The notes beneath the pieces are model-generated. The model did no database searches. It was given only the letters and a program-made list of their open reading frames with translations, and was not told the DNA's origin. The translations under genes and the position numbers were made by a program. Of a stretch of DNA of 64,000 bases, positions 44,649-52,143 are shown piece by piece. How positions within the stretch are numbered: position 1 is the stretch's first letter; every line of letters begins with the position of its first letter. This DNA is from Saprospirales bacterium (GTDB taxonomy: Bacteria; Bacteroidota; Bacteroidia; Chitinophagales; Saprospiraceae): the NCBI GenBank assembly GCA_016719895.1, contig JADJYG010000016.1, forward strand, positions 118,396 to 182,395, in the 5' to 3' direction.

Positions 44649-46589
44649 ATGAAAAACAACGACATATCCCGGAAAAAAGTCACCATGGGTACCCTTCTCG
44701 TGGCCCTCGGCATCATTTACGGCGATATCGGAACCAGTCCGCTGTATGTGATGAAAGCCATCGTACACGACCGTGAAATCACGGAAATGCTGGTCTTCGG
44801 CGGCGTGTCCTGCGTGTTTTGGACACTGGTTTTCCAAACGACATTCAAGTATATCCTGCTCACGCTCATGGCCGACAACCACGGCGAGGGCGGTGTTTTT
44901 TCGCTTTATGCGCTCGTCCGGCGGTATGGAAAAACCCTCGCCATCCCGACGATCCTGGGCGCCACCACGCTCCTGGCCGACGGTATTATCACCCCGCCGA
45001 TTTCGGTAGCCTCGGCAGTCGAAGGCCTGGAAACGGTCATTCCCCACCTGCCCACGGTACCCATTGTGGTGGGAATACTATCGGTGTTGTTCTTTTTCCA
45101 GCGCTTTGGCACGCAAAAAGTGGGCGCCGCCTTCGGCCCGGTGATGGTGGTGTGGTTCGGTATGTTGTTTATCCTGGGGTTCCGGCAAATCCTGCATTAC
45201 CCCGGCATTATCCAGGCGCTGAGCCCACACTATGCGATCGACCTGCTCTTGCGTTATCCCCAGGGGTTCTGGCTGCTCGGCGCGGTATTTCTCTGCACCA
45301 CCGGCGCCGAAGCGCTGTACTCGGACCTGGGCCATTGCGGCCGGCGCAATATCCGGAAAACCTGGATTTTTGTAAAAATTTGCCTGGTTACCAACTATTT
45401 AGGTCAGGCGGCCTGGCTGCTGCACCAGGGCAATCCAGCCCTGGCCGGGCGGAATCCGTTTTATGAAATCATGCCCGGCTGGTTTCTGATCCCGGGTATT
45501 GCGATCGCCACCGCTGCCGCAATCATCGCCTCCCAGGCGCTCATCAGCGGGTCGTACACGCTGATCAGTGAAGCCATGTCGCTCAATTTCTGGCCGCGCG
45601 TAGCCGTCCGGCAGCCCACCGATACCAAAGGCCAGATCTACATCCCCAGCACCAACACCATTTTGTGGGCCGGGTGCGTGCTGATGATCCTGTACTTCCA
45701 GGATTCCACGCACATGGAAGCCGCCTACGGGTTTTCCATAACGGTGGCGATGATCATGACGTCGATACTACTGACCTTTTTCCTTTTCTATATCAAAAAA
45801 TGGAATGTTGTCCTGGTTGGCAGCATCTTATTGGTTTTTCTGACCATTGAAAGCTCGTTTTTCATCACCAACCTGCCCAAGCTGACCCACAATCCCATGG
45901 GCTTGCTGCCCCTGGCCCTGATCGCCCCAACAATGTATGTCTGGTATTATGCCCGGAAAATCAACAACCGGCTGGTCAATTTTGTAGACCTCTCCACCTA
46001 CCTCGGCATGCTGAGCGACCTGAGCCAGGACGACCGCATTCCAAAATTCTCCACCCACCTCATTTACCTCACCAAGGCCAACCGGCGCAACCATATCGAA
46101 GAAAAGATCATCAAGTCGATCTTCGCTAAAAAACCCAAACGCGCCGATGTTTACTGGTTTTTGCACCTCAACCGCACCGACGACCCCTATGCCCTGAATT
46201 ACGAGGTGGTGGAACTGCTCGACGATAAAGTCATCCGGATCGATATCAACATCGGCTTCCGGCTGCAACCGCGCACGGAATTGTATTTCAAAAAAATCGT
46301 GCAGGACCTGGTAAAAAACCGCGAACTCAACCTGCATATCCGGTCCGACGGCTCCACCAAATACAACCCGGATCCGGATTTCAAATTCGTTGTCATCGAG
46401 AAGTTTCTGTCGGTTGAAAATGAATTCGAATTGGGGGAAGGTTTGCTGCTCAACTCGTATTTTTTCCTGAAAAAGCTCGGCCAGTCCGACGAAAAAGCGT
46501 TTGGCCTGGACCGCAGCGATGTAGCCGTGGAGCAGGTGCCGCTGGTGTACCAGCCGGTGCAGAAACTGGCCCTGGAGCGAAAGGGGTAG
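44649..46589 (+). CDS. kup: Kup family potassium uptake transporter
   Basis: This 646-residue inner-membrane protein imports potassium, in characterised members together with protons. The N-terminal signature GIIYGDIGTSPLYVMKAI and the later FFFQRFGTQKVGAAFGPVM are hallmark Kup motifs. About twelve transmembrane helices span residues 12-445, followed by a cytoplasmic C-terminal domain of about 200 residues (LSQDDRIPKFSTHLIYLT onwards). The length matches the family (about 620-650). It begins two bases after the HAMP-protein gene and 620 bases after the KdpE-like regulator gene, all on one strand, which suggests a dedicated potassium operon under that two-component system. Confidence 0.95.
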   Translation: MKNNDISRKKVTMGTLLVALGIIYGDIGTSPLYVMKAIVHDREITEMLVFGGVSCVFWTLVFQTTFKYILLTLMADNHGEGGVFSLYALVRRYGKTLAIPTILGATTLLADGIITPPISVASAVEGLETVIPHLPTVPIVVGILSVLFFFQRFGTQKVGAAFGPVMVVWFGMLFILGFRQILHYPGIIQALSPHYAIDLLLRYPQGFWLLGAVFLCTTGAEALYSDLGHCGRRNIRKTWIFVKICLVTNYLGQAAWLLHQGNPALAGRNPFYEIMPGWFLIPGIAIATAAAIIASQALISGSYTLISEAMSLNFWPRVAVRQPTDTKGQIYIPSTNTILWAGCVLMILYFQDSTHMEAAYGFSITVAMIMTSILLTFFLFYIKKWNVVLVGSILLVFLTIESSFFITNLPKLTHNPMGLLPLALIAPTMYVWYYARKINNRLVNFVDLSTYLGMLSDLSQDDRIPKFSTHLIYLTKANRRNHIEEKIIKSIFAKKPKRADVYWFLHLNRTDDPYALNYEVVELLDDKVIRIDINIGFRLQPRTELYFKKIVQDLVKNRELNLHIRSDGSTKYNPDPDFKFVVIEKFLSVENEFELGEGLLLNSYFFLKKLGQSDEKAFGLDRSDVAVEQVPLVYQPVQKLALERKG

Positions 46590-46620
46590 GAGCTGCGCCG
46601 TCCATGCCAGTGGCCCGGAA

Positions 46621-46720
46621 ACTTTTCAAATCTCAATTTTTCTTTTCAAATTTGACTTTGAAAAAAACCTCCATCGCCCGAAACCGGCTCTACAGTTCAA
46701 TTTGAAAAGCGAAATTTGAA
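46621..46720. promoter_or_regulatory. repeated CTTTTCAAA/TTTGAAAAG motifs upstream of the porin gene
   Basis: The motif CTTTTCAAA occurs at 46622-46630 and 46642-46650; its complement TTTGAAAAG occurs at 46701-46709, with a half copy at 46714-46720. A 7/8 match to the -7 consensus (TGACTTTG, 46653-46660) lies among them. The cluster could be an operator for the KdpE-like regulator or simply an mRNA hairpin. Confidence 0.35.
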
Positions 46721-47815
46721 ATGCCTATGAATACCTTGAAATACCTTGCCCTGGCCGCCCTGCTGACCCTGCCACTTTCCGCCATTGCCCAAACCGATTC
46801 CCTGTCACCCAAGCCGCTCGTTATTTCCGCCTACGCCGAACTGTTTTACGCCTGGGATTTCAACGCTGACCGCTACAACAATACCGTGGCGCCCAATTTT
46901 TTATACAATTTTAACCGCCACAACGAGGTCAATGTCAACCTGGCCTATATTAAGGCCGCCTACGCTGCGCCGCGGCTGCGCGCCAACCTGGCCCTGATGG
47001 CCGGCGCCTACCCTGCCGCCAACCTCTCGGGCGAACCCGATGGCTTGCGCCACCTGCTGGAAGCCAATGCCGGCGTGCGACTGGGCCGGGGCCTGTGGCT
47101 CGACGCCGGCATTTTGCCCGCGCATATCGGCTTCGAAAGCGCCGTGGGCAAAGACTGCCGCACGCTGACACGCAGCCTGGCCGCCGAGAATTCGCCCTAT
47201 TTCGAAACTGGCGTGCGGCTGAGCTGGTCTAACGACCAATGGACCCTGGCCCTGCTCTACCTCAACGGCTGGCAGCGCATTGCGCGCCAGACCACCGCCC
47301 CCTCGGCCGGCGTTCAGGCGCAGTGGAAACCCAGCGACTGGGTGACGCTCAACTACAGCAACTTCCTGCAATTCAACGCGTTCGAAACACAATACAACCG
47401 GCGGTTTTTCCACAACATCTACGGTATTTTTACCCTGGCCCGCGCCTGGGAGCTCACTCTGGGCTTCGACGCCGGCGTTACGGAGCGCCTGGCGCCCGGC
47501 GCCCGGCAGGAGGAGCCCAAATGGTCCACCGCCGTGGCTATCCTGCGCTGGCAATGCGCCGGCCGTTGGGCGCTGGCCGCGCGGGCGGAATACTACAACG
47601 ACCCCGGCGGCGCCATTATCCAATTTTACGACGGCGCCGCGATGGCGTATGCCGCTATCGATTTGAGCGGCTATTCGCTCAACGTGGATTACCAGCTTGC
47701 CCCGAACGCGCTGGCCCGCCTCGAAGGGCGGCTGCTGGCCAACAGCGAGCCTGTTTTCTGGCAACAGCGGGATACCCGAACCTGGCTGACGGCCAGCCTG
47801 GGGGTGTCGTTTTAA
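46721..47815 (+). CDS. outer-membrane beta-barrel porin associated with potassium uptake
   Basis: This 364-residue protein starts at ATG 46721 or 46727, has a cleavable signal (YLALAALLTLPLSAIAQ) and a series of amphipathic strands ending in a terminal phenylalanine (TWLTASLGVSF), the usual outer-membrane barrel signature. The family (BBP2-like porins) often accompanies kdp genes in Bacteroidota. Here it lies 131 bases after kup, with its own repeat-rich upstream region, so it may have a separate promoter. Its probable role is passive entry of ions through the outer membrane to feed Kup. Confidence 0.8.
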   Translation: MPMNTLKYLALAALLTLPLSAIAQTDSLSPKPLVISAYAELFYAWDFNADRYNNTVAPNFLYNFNRHNEVNVNLAYIKAAYAAPRLRANLALMAGAYPAANLSGEPDGLRHLLEANAGVRLGRGLWLDAGILPAHIGFESAVGKDCRTLTRSLAAENSPYFETGVRLSWSNDQWTLALLYLNGWQRIARQTTAPSAGVQAQWKPSDWVTLNYSNFLQFNAFETQYNRRFFHNIYGIFTLARAWELTLGFDAGVTERLAPGARQEEPKWSTAVAILRWQCAGRWALAARAEYYNDPGGAIIQFYDGAAMAYAAIDLSGYSLNVDYQLAPNALARLEGRLLANSEPVFWQQRDTRTWLTASLGVSF

Positions 47816-47894
47816 GCCTCGTGTCACCAATAACTTTCCACTTTGGGAAACCGGTTTTTGGCATGTCGGAAAAAAAACGGCGCGGAATACTGCG

Positions 47895-47902
47895 TATCTT
47901 TG
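47895..47902 (+). promoter_or_regulatory. -7 promoter element of the helicase gene (TATCTTTG)
   Basis: This is a perfect TAnnTTTG match, 13 bases before the ATG at 47916. The transcript would have a very short leader. Confidence 0.45.
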
Positions 47903-47915
47903 CGCCATTGACGCC

Positions 47916-50045
47916 ATGCCGACCCACCCGCACCCGCACTTCGAGCGCCTGCTCGATTTGCTTCGCCAGGAAAAAGAAGAAGATTACCGCCTGTTTTTGG
48001 AGACCGTGCGGGAAAAACCCATCGCCGGCCGCGTGGAACAGGGCTACACCTGGTACCCGCTGAATGTGCTGCAAACCGGTTTTTCCCTCGGCGAAAAAGC
48101 CTTCGTTGTCGTGGAGCGCACGACCCGCCTCAACGAACCCCACCAACTGCGCGCCGGGCAGTCGGTCAGCCTGTTTACCCAGGCGCCGCATGTCGACCAG
48201 CCCGAAAAACAAGGCGTTATCAACTTCGTGGAGCGCAATCGCATGAAAATCATCCTCAATGCCCGCGACGTGCCCGACTGGCTTGCGCTGGGGCAGCTGG
48301 GCGTGGATATGCTCTTCGATGACCGCAGCTACCGCGAAATGGAACGCGCCCTGGAAAAAGTACAGGCGGCAAAAGGCGATCGCCTGGCCGAACTGCGCGA
48401 TTGGACAACAAGCCCCCCCCAGCCCCCCCGAAAGGCGGGAGCAGGGCCGTCAGGGTTCATTGTGGGAAATGAAAAGCGCGAACCCGTACATGCGCCAACC
48501 ACCGTATACCTTGAAGACCCCGCTTCCCCCCTTTGGTGGAGTGAGGAGGGGCTTAACCCCTCACAACGTACCGCCGTGCAGGGCATCCTCGACAACCGCG
48601 ATATCGCCGTGGTTCACGGCCCCCCGGGTACGGGAAAAACCACCACGCTGGTGGCGGCCATCGAACAATTGGTAAAAACCGAAAACACCGTATTGGTGAC
48701 GGCCCCCAGCAATACCGCTGCCGACCTGCTCACCGAACGACTGGCTGCCCGGGGGCTGTATGTAGTGCGCGTGGGCAATATCAGCCGGGTAGACGACCGT
48801 GTGCTGCCCCATACGCTCGACGCTATTCTGGCCCGGCAGCCGGAAAGCAGGAATATCAAAAAAGTCAAGATACAGGCCGCCGAATACCGCCGCCAGGCCC
48901 GCCGCTACAAACGAAGTTTCCATGCGGAAGACCGGCGCGAACGGGAACATCTGAAGACGCAGGCGCGCGAACTGGAAGCCTGGGCCAACGCACTGGAAGA
49001 GCGGCTGCTCGACCAGGTACTCACGTCTGCACAAGCCATTACGTGTACACTGGTAGGGGCCGCACATCCGTTGCTCGACAAACGCACATTCCGAACCTGC
49101 ATCATCGACGAGGCCGCGCAAGCCCTCGAACCGGCCTGCTGGATACCCATCGCCAAGTGCAGCCGCGTCGTGCTGGCCGGAGACCCCTTTCAACTGCCGC
49201 CAACGGTAAAAAATATGGAAGCCGCCCGCCAGGGGCTTTCCCATACCCTTATCGAGCGCTGCCTGGATATCCTGCCCGCCAATGTCAGCCTGCTCACGGT
49301 ACAATACCGCATGCACCAGGCGATCATGGACTTTTCCAACCAGTATTTCTATGGCGGGGCACTGATGGCGCACGAAAGCGTGCGGAACCGGAGCCTGCAA
49401 ACTCCCCTGCCGGGCGGAAAAGACACGGGGATACTGGAGCCTATCCTCTTTATTGACACGGCCGGCTGCGGTTTCGACGAGCGCCTGCAGGAAAACAACA
49501 CCGCCCTGCACCGGGCATCGAGCCGCTACAACCCTGAAGAGGCGCTGCTCCTTCGCGAACACCTGCTCCAACTCCTGCACCAGCTGAACGGCGAACAAGC
49601 GTTCAGCCCGGCCGGCGAAGGCAGCAGCCCCCACGAAACCTGGATGCCCGGCATAGGTATTCTTTCTCCCTACCGCGAGCAGGTAAACCACCTGGAGGAA
49701 ATGTTTCGCGAAGATCCGCTGCTGGCGCCGCTCTTACAGCCACGGACAACCGGCAACCAACAACCACCTGACTCCGAAACCACAGTCAGTATCAATACCA
49801 TCGACGGTTTTCAGGGCCAGGAACGCGATGTCATTTATATCAGCCTGGTGCGTTCCAATACAAAACACGAAATCGGTTTTTTGCAAGACTACCGGCGGAT
49901 GAATGTGGCCATGACCCGCGCGCGTATGCTCCTGGTAGTGATCGGCGACTCGGCCACCATCGGCAACAACAAATTTTACCAGGCATTTCTGGACTATTGC
50001 GCCGAATTCGGCGCGTACAAAACCGCCTGGGAATATGTCCGGTAA
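47916..50045 (+). CDS. UPF1/IGHMBP2-like superfamily 1 DNA/RNA helicase
   Basis: This 709-residue ATPase has an N-terminal OB/stalk region (about 1-160), then motif I GPPGTGKTTT (235-244). A charged stalk (QARRYKRSFHAEDRREREHL) follows, then motif II IIDEAAQALEPACWIP, motif III LAGDPFQLPPTV, motif IV VQYRMHQAIMDFSN, motif V DGFQGQERDVIYISLVRSN and motif VI NVAMTRARMLLVVIG. All core motifs are intact, so it should be active on nucleic acid; substrate unknown. Between residues about 165 and 213, just before the helicase core, a palindromic DNA element is translated in frame as a low-complexity, proline-rich linker. It is monocistronic with its own -7 element. Confidence 0.92.
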   Translation: MPTHPHPHFERLLDLLRQEKEEDYRLFLETVREKPIAGRVEQGYTWYPLNVLQTGFSLGEKAFVVVERTTRLNEPHQLRAGQSVSLFTQAPHVDQPEKQGVINFVERNRMKIILNARDVPDWLALGQLGVDMLFDDRSYREMERALEKVQAAKGDRLAELRDWTTSPPQPPRKAGAGPSGFIVGNEKREPVHAPTTVYLEDPASPLWWSEEGLNPSQRTAVQGILDNRDIAVVHGPPGTGKTTTLVAAIEQLVKTENTVLVTAPSNTAADLLTERLAARGLYVVRVGNISRVDDRVLPHTLDAILARQPESRNIKKVKIQAAEYRRQARRYKRSFHAEDRREREHLKTQARELEAWANALEERLLDQVLTSAQAITCTLVGAAHPLLDKRTFRTCIIDEAAQALEPACWIPIAKCSRVVLAGDPFQLPPTVKNMEAARQGLSHTLIERCLDILPANVSLLTVQYRMHQAIMDFSNQYFYGGALMAHESVRNRSLQTPLPGGKDTGILEPILFIDTAGCGFDERLQENNTALHRASSRYNPEEALLLREHLLQLLHQLNGEQAFSPAGEGSSPHETWMPGIGILSPYREQVNHLEEMFREDPLLAPLLQPRTTGNQQPPDSETTVSINTIDGFQGQERDVIYISLVRSNTKHEIGFLQDYRRMNVAMTRARMLLVVIGDSATIGNNKFYQAFLDYCAEFGAYKTAWEYVR
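48410..48554 (+). repeat. palindromic element inserted in frame in the helicase gene
   Basis: The left arm (from 48410, AAGCCCC then a C-rich run, CCGAAAGGCGGGAGC) and the right arm (to 48554) are imperfect inverted repeats: AAGCCCC...CCxAAAGGxGGGAxGC reads on both strands. The segment contributes about 48 residues without breaking the frame, in a linker where relatives have fewer residues. The adjoining GTGAGGAGGGGCTTAACC forms a further small palindrome. Confidence 0.6.
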
Positions 50046-50072
50046 TTCAGCTTCCAACTGCCTGCACTGTAT

Positions 50073-50080
50073 TACCTTTG
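50073..50080 (+). promoter_or_regulatory. -7 promoter element of the patatin gene (TACCTTTG)
   Basis: This is a perfect TAnnTTTG match, 32 bases before the ATG at 50113. Confidence 0.45.
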
Positions 50081-50112
50081 CGAAACTATTGTTCAATCAA
50101 ACCATTTGAAAT

Positions 50113-51291
50113 ATGGCTGAAAAAGTGCTTGCCCGCCTCACCGCTCCCGGTCCCAAACGTATGCTGGCCCTCGACGGCGGCGGTATTCGCGGCGCCATCG
50201 CGCTGGGTTTTTTGGAAAAAATTGAAAAAATACTCCGCGACCGCCACGGCAACCCCAACCTGCTGCTGTGCGATTACTTTGACCTTATCGGCGGTACCAG
50301 TACCGGGGCTATCATTGCTACCATGCTGGCTACTGGCCGGAGTGTATCGGAGTTAATTGAACTGTACAACAACCTGGGGGGCAAAATTTTTGGCGACAAA
50401 TACAGCGTGCTCCAGATCGGCGCCAAACTCAAGGCCAGTTACGACGATGCGCCGCTGCAGGCAGAATTGAAAAATATCTTCGGCGATATCCACCTGGGCG
50501 ACGATGCCATCCGCACCGGCGTTTGCGTAACCGCCAAACGCGCAGATACGTTCAGCACCTGGGCCATGATCAACCACCCCAAGGCAAAATATTTCGAACC
50601 GGCCCGGCCCGGCGAAATCGGCAACAAAGATTACCTGCTGCGCGAAGTGGTGCGCGCCAGCACCGCCGCACCCACATACTTCTTGCCGCAACGCATCAAT
50701 ATCGGCAACCGCCAGGCCACCTTTATCGACGGCGGCATAAGTATGGCCAACAACCCTGCCCTGCAACTCTTCCTGGTCGCCACCCTCAAAGGGTTCCCCT
50801 TCCATTGGCCCATCGGCGCCGACAAACTGATGCTCGTATCCATCGGAACCGGCACCTTCACCAAAGTGGTGGATGCCGAAAAAATTGCCGGCAACAATAT
50901 GCTCGAGTGGGCGGCTACGATACCGGATATGTTCATGGAAGACGCCACCTTTCAGAACCAACTCTTGCTCCAATACCTGAGCGAAAGCCCAACCGCCATC
51001 GAAATCGACTCGGAAGTGGGCGACCTGAAGGGCGACGTGCTCACCGGCAAACCGGCGCTCCATTACCTGCGCTATCAAGCCTACCTGGAACAACCTGATA
51101 CCCTGCCCGACGGCGCCCAGGAAGACAAACCGCACCTGCCCTTCGACGATGAAACGATCGTAAAAATGCGGCAGATGGACAAGGCGGAAATGGTCGGGCA
51201 AATGATGCAGGTCGGGCGAATTTATGCCCAGAAAAAGGTCGATGCCGGGCATTTCCCCACCGTATTCGACCTGGTTAAAACGACGGTTTAG
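50113..51291 (+). CDS. patatin-like phospholipase
   Basis: This 392-residue lipid acyl hydrolase has the complete patatin set: oxyanion-hole DGGGIRG at 21-27, nucleophile elbow GTSTG at 61-65 (S63) and the catalytic aspartate in FIDGGISMAN (D206). The Ser-Asp dyad is therefore intact. There is no signal peptide or membrane helix, so it is predicted to be cytoplasmic. Patatins also serve as CBASS effectors, but no cyclic nucleotide synthase lies next to it, so a lipid-turnover role is the simpler reading. It is transcribed alone and converges with tadA. Confidence 0.92.
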   Translation: MAEKVLARLTAPGPKRMLALDGGGIRGAIALGFLEKIEKILRDRHGNPNLLLCDYFDLIGGTSTGAIIATMLATGRSVSELIELYNNLGGKIFGDKYSVLQIGAKLKASYDDAPLQAELKNIFGDIHLGDDAIRTGVCVTAKRADTFSTWAMINHPKAKYFEPARPGEIGNKDYLLREVVRASTAAPTYFLPQRINIGNRQATFIDGGISMANNPALQLFLVATLKGFPFHWPIGADKLMLVSIGTGTFTKVVDAEKIAGNNMLEWAATIPDMFMEDATFQNQLLLQYLSESPTAIEIDSEVGDLKGDVLTGKPALHYLRYQAYLEQPDTLPDGAQEDKPHLPFDDETIVKMRQMDKAEMVGQMMQVGRIYAQKKVDAGHFPTVFDLVKTTV

Positions 51292-51351
51292 ACGGTAGAC
51301 GGTAGACGGTAGACCCCCGGGGTAGGGTATGTCGGCCTCGGGGTCCACCGC

Positions 51352-51798
51352 TTACCGTTTCGTCCGGAAAAACGCTTTGAGCAATAACCCGCAGTCGTTT
51401 TCGAGCACGCCCATTTCCAGTTTCGTTTTGGGATGGAGCAGATTTTTGCCGCCAAACAACATAAACCCGCGTTTTTCATCGCTCGCGCCGTACACCACCC
51501 GGCCCACCTGCGCCCAGGCCAGCGCGCCTGCACACATCACGCAAGGCTCCAGCGTGACAAAAAGCGTACAATCCGGAAGATATTTGCTGCCCAAATGACC
51601 GGAAGCCGCCGTGAGCGCCAGTATTTCGGCGTGCGCCGTCACGTCGGTGAGTTGTTCGGTCTGGTTGTGCGCCCGGGCGATGATGCGGTTTTCGCAGACC
51701 ACCACGGCGCCAACGGGGATTTCGCCGGCTTCGTAGGCCTTTTGCGCCTCAGCCAGCGCCTGCTGCATAAAATACGTGTCGGAATGTACGGATAGCAT
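51352..51798 (-). CDS. tadA: tRNA-specific adenosine deaminase (TadA-like)
   Basis: This 148-residue zinc deaminase converts adenosine 34 of tRNA-Arg(ACG) to inosine. Zinc and catalytic residues are visible as HAE (H56, E58) and PCVMC (C86, C89). The core starts YFMQQALAEAQKAYEAGEIP and ends with GVLENDCGLLLKAFF, the usual TadA length and tail. It stands alone on the minus strand; a 7/8 -7 element (CATCTTTG) lies just upstream. Guanine deaminase is the main alternative, but the FGGKNLLHPK region fits TadA better. Confidence 0.9.
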   Translation of the reverse strand: MLSVHSDTYFMQQALAEAQKAYEAGEIPVGAVVVCENRIIARAHNQTEQLTDVTAHAEILALTAASGHLGSKYLPDCTLFVTLEPCVMCAGALAWAQVGRVVYGASDEKRGFMLFGGKNLLHPKTKLEMGVLENDCGLLLKAFFRTKR

Positions 51799-51805
51799 AA
51801 CCGGG

Positions 51806-51813
51806 CAAAGATG
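51806..51813 (-). promoter_or_regulatory. candidate -7 promoter element of tadA (CATCTTTG)
   Basis: Seven of eight positions match TAnnTTTG on the minus strand, eight bases before the ATG at 51798. The transcript would be nearly leaderless. Confidence 0.35.
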
Positions 51814-51862
51814 GGAGCATTAATTCGTTGAAAAAGCGAAATCCTGTAAAAAATACCACCGC

Positions 51863-52052
51863 ATGACAGCATTACGAGCAGTTTTGCGCGAATATACCGT
51901 CGATGAGTACCTCGGGGTGGAAAAACAATCGGCGGTAAAACACGAGTATTCTTCCGGAAAACGCAGCAGCCGATATCATTCAACTCCCCCTGTTCGATTT
52001 ACAGATTTCGCTTTCAGAACTTTATGAGGAAGCGCCTTTGCAGACGCCCTGA
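51863..52052 (+). pseudogene. remnant of a Uma2-family (DUF820) endonuclease gene
   Basis: The ATG at 51863 opens MTALRAVLREYTVDEYLGVE then KQSAVKHEYSSGK, which fits the Uma2 N-terminus (YT-x-EEYL ... KHEY-x-G). Immediately afterwards another frame carries a Uma2-like C-terminus (ENAADIIQLPLFDLQISLSE then LYEEAP) to a stop at 52052. The whole catalytic middle (about 120 residues) is missing and the join is out of frame, so this is a gene with an internal deletion. Read without repair, it would give about 53 residues. A strong terminator follows. Confidence 0.6.
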
Positions 52053-52073
52053 AAATATTAAGATCGGTATGAT

Positions 52074-52119
52074 GAAGGGCGGGGTGGAAAAAATTTTCCG
52101 CCCCGCCCTTCCTCTTTTT
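52074..52119 (+). terminator. strong intrinsic terminator between the Uma2 remnant and guaB
   Basis: The arms GAAGGGCGGGG and CCCCGCCCTTC, extended by an A/T-rich inner stem, are followed by CCTCTTTTT. It fits termination on the plus strand after the decayed gene, insulating guaB from upstream transcription. Confidence 0.8.
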
Positions 52120-52143
52120 CAGCCGGTTTAAAGACCTTTGCGC

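Noticed and set aside
50113..51291. CBASS phospholipase effector
   Set aside because: The patatin motif fits, but no CD-NTase, E1/E2 or JAB genes are adjacent; the neighbours are a helicase and tadA.
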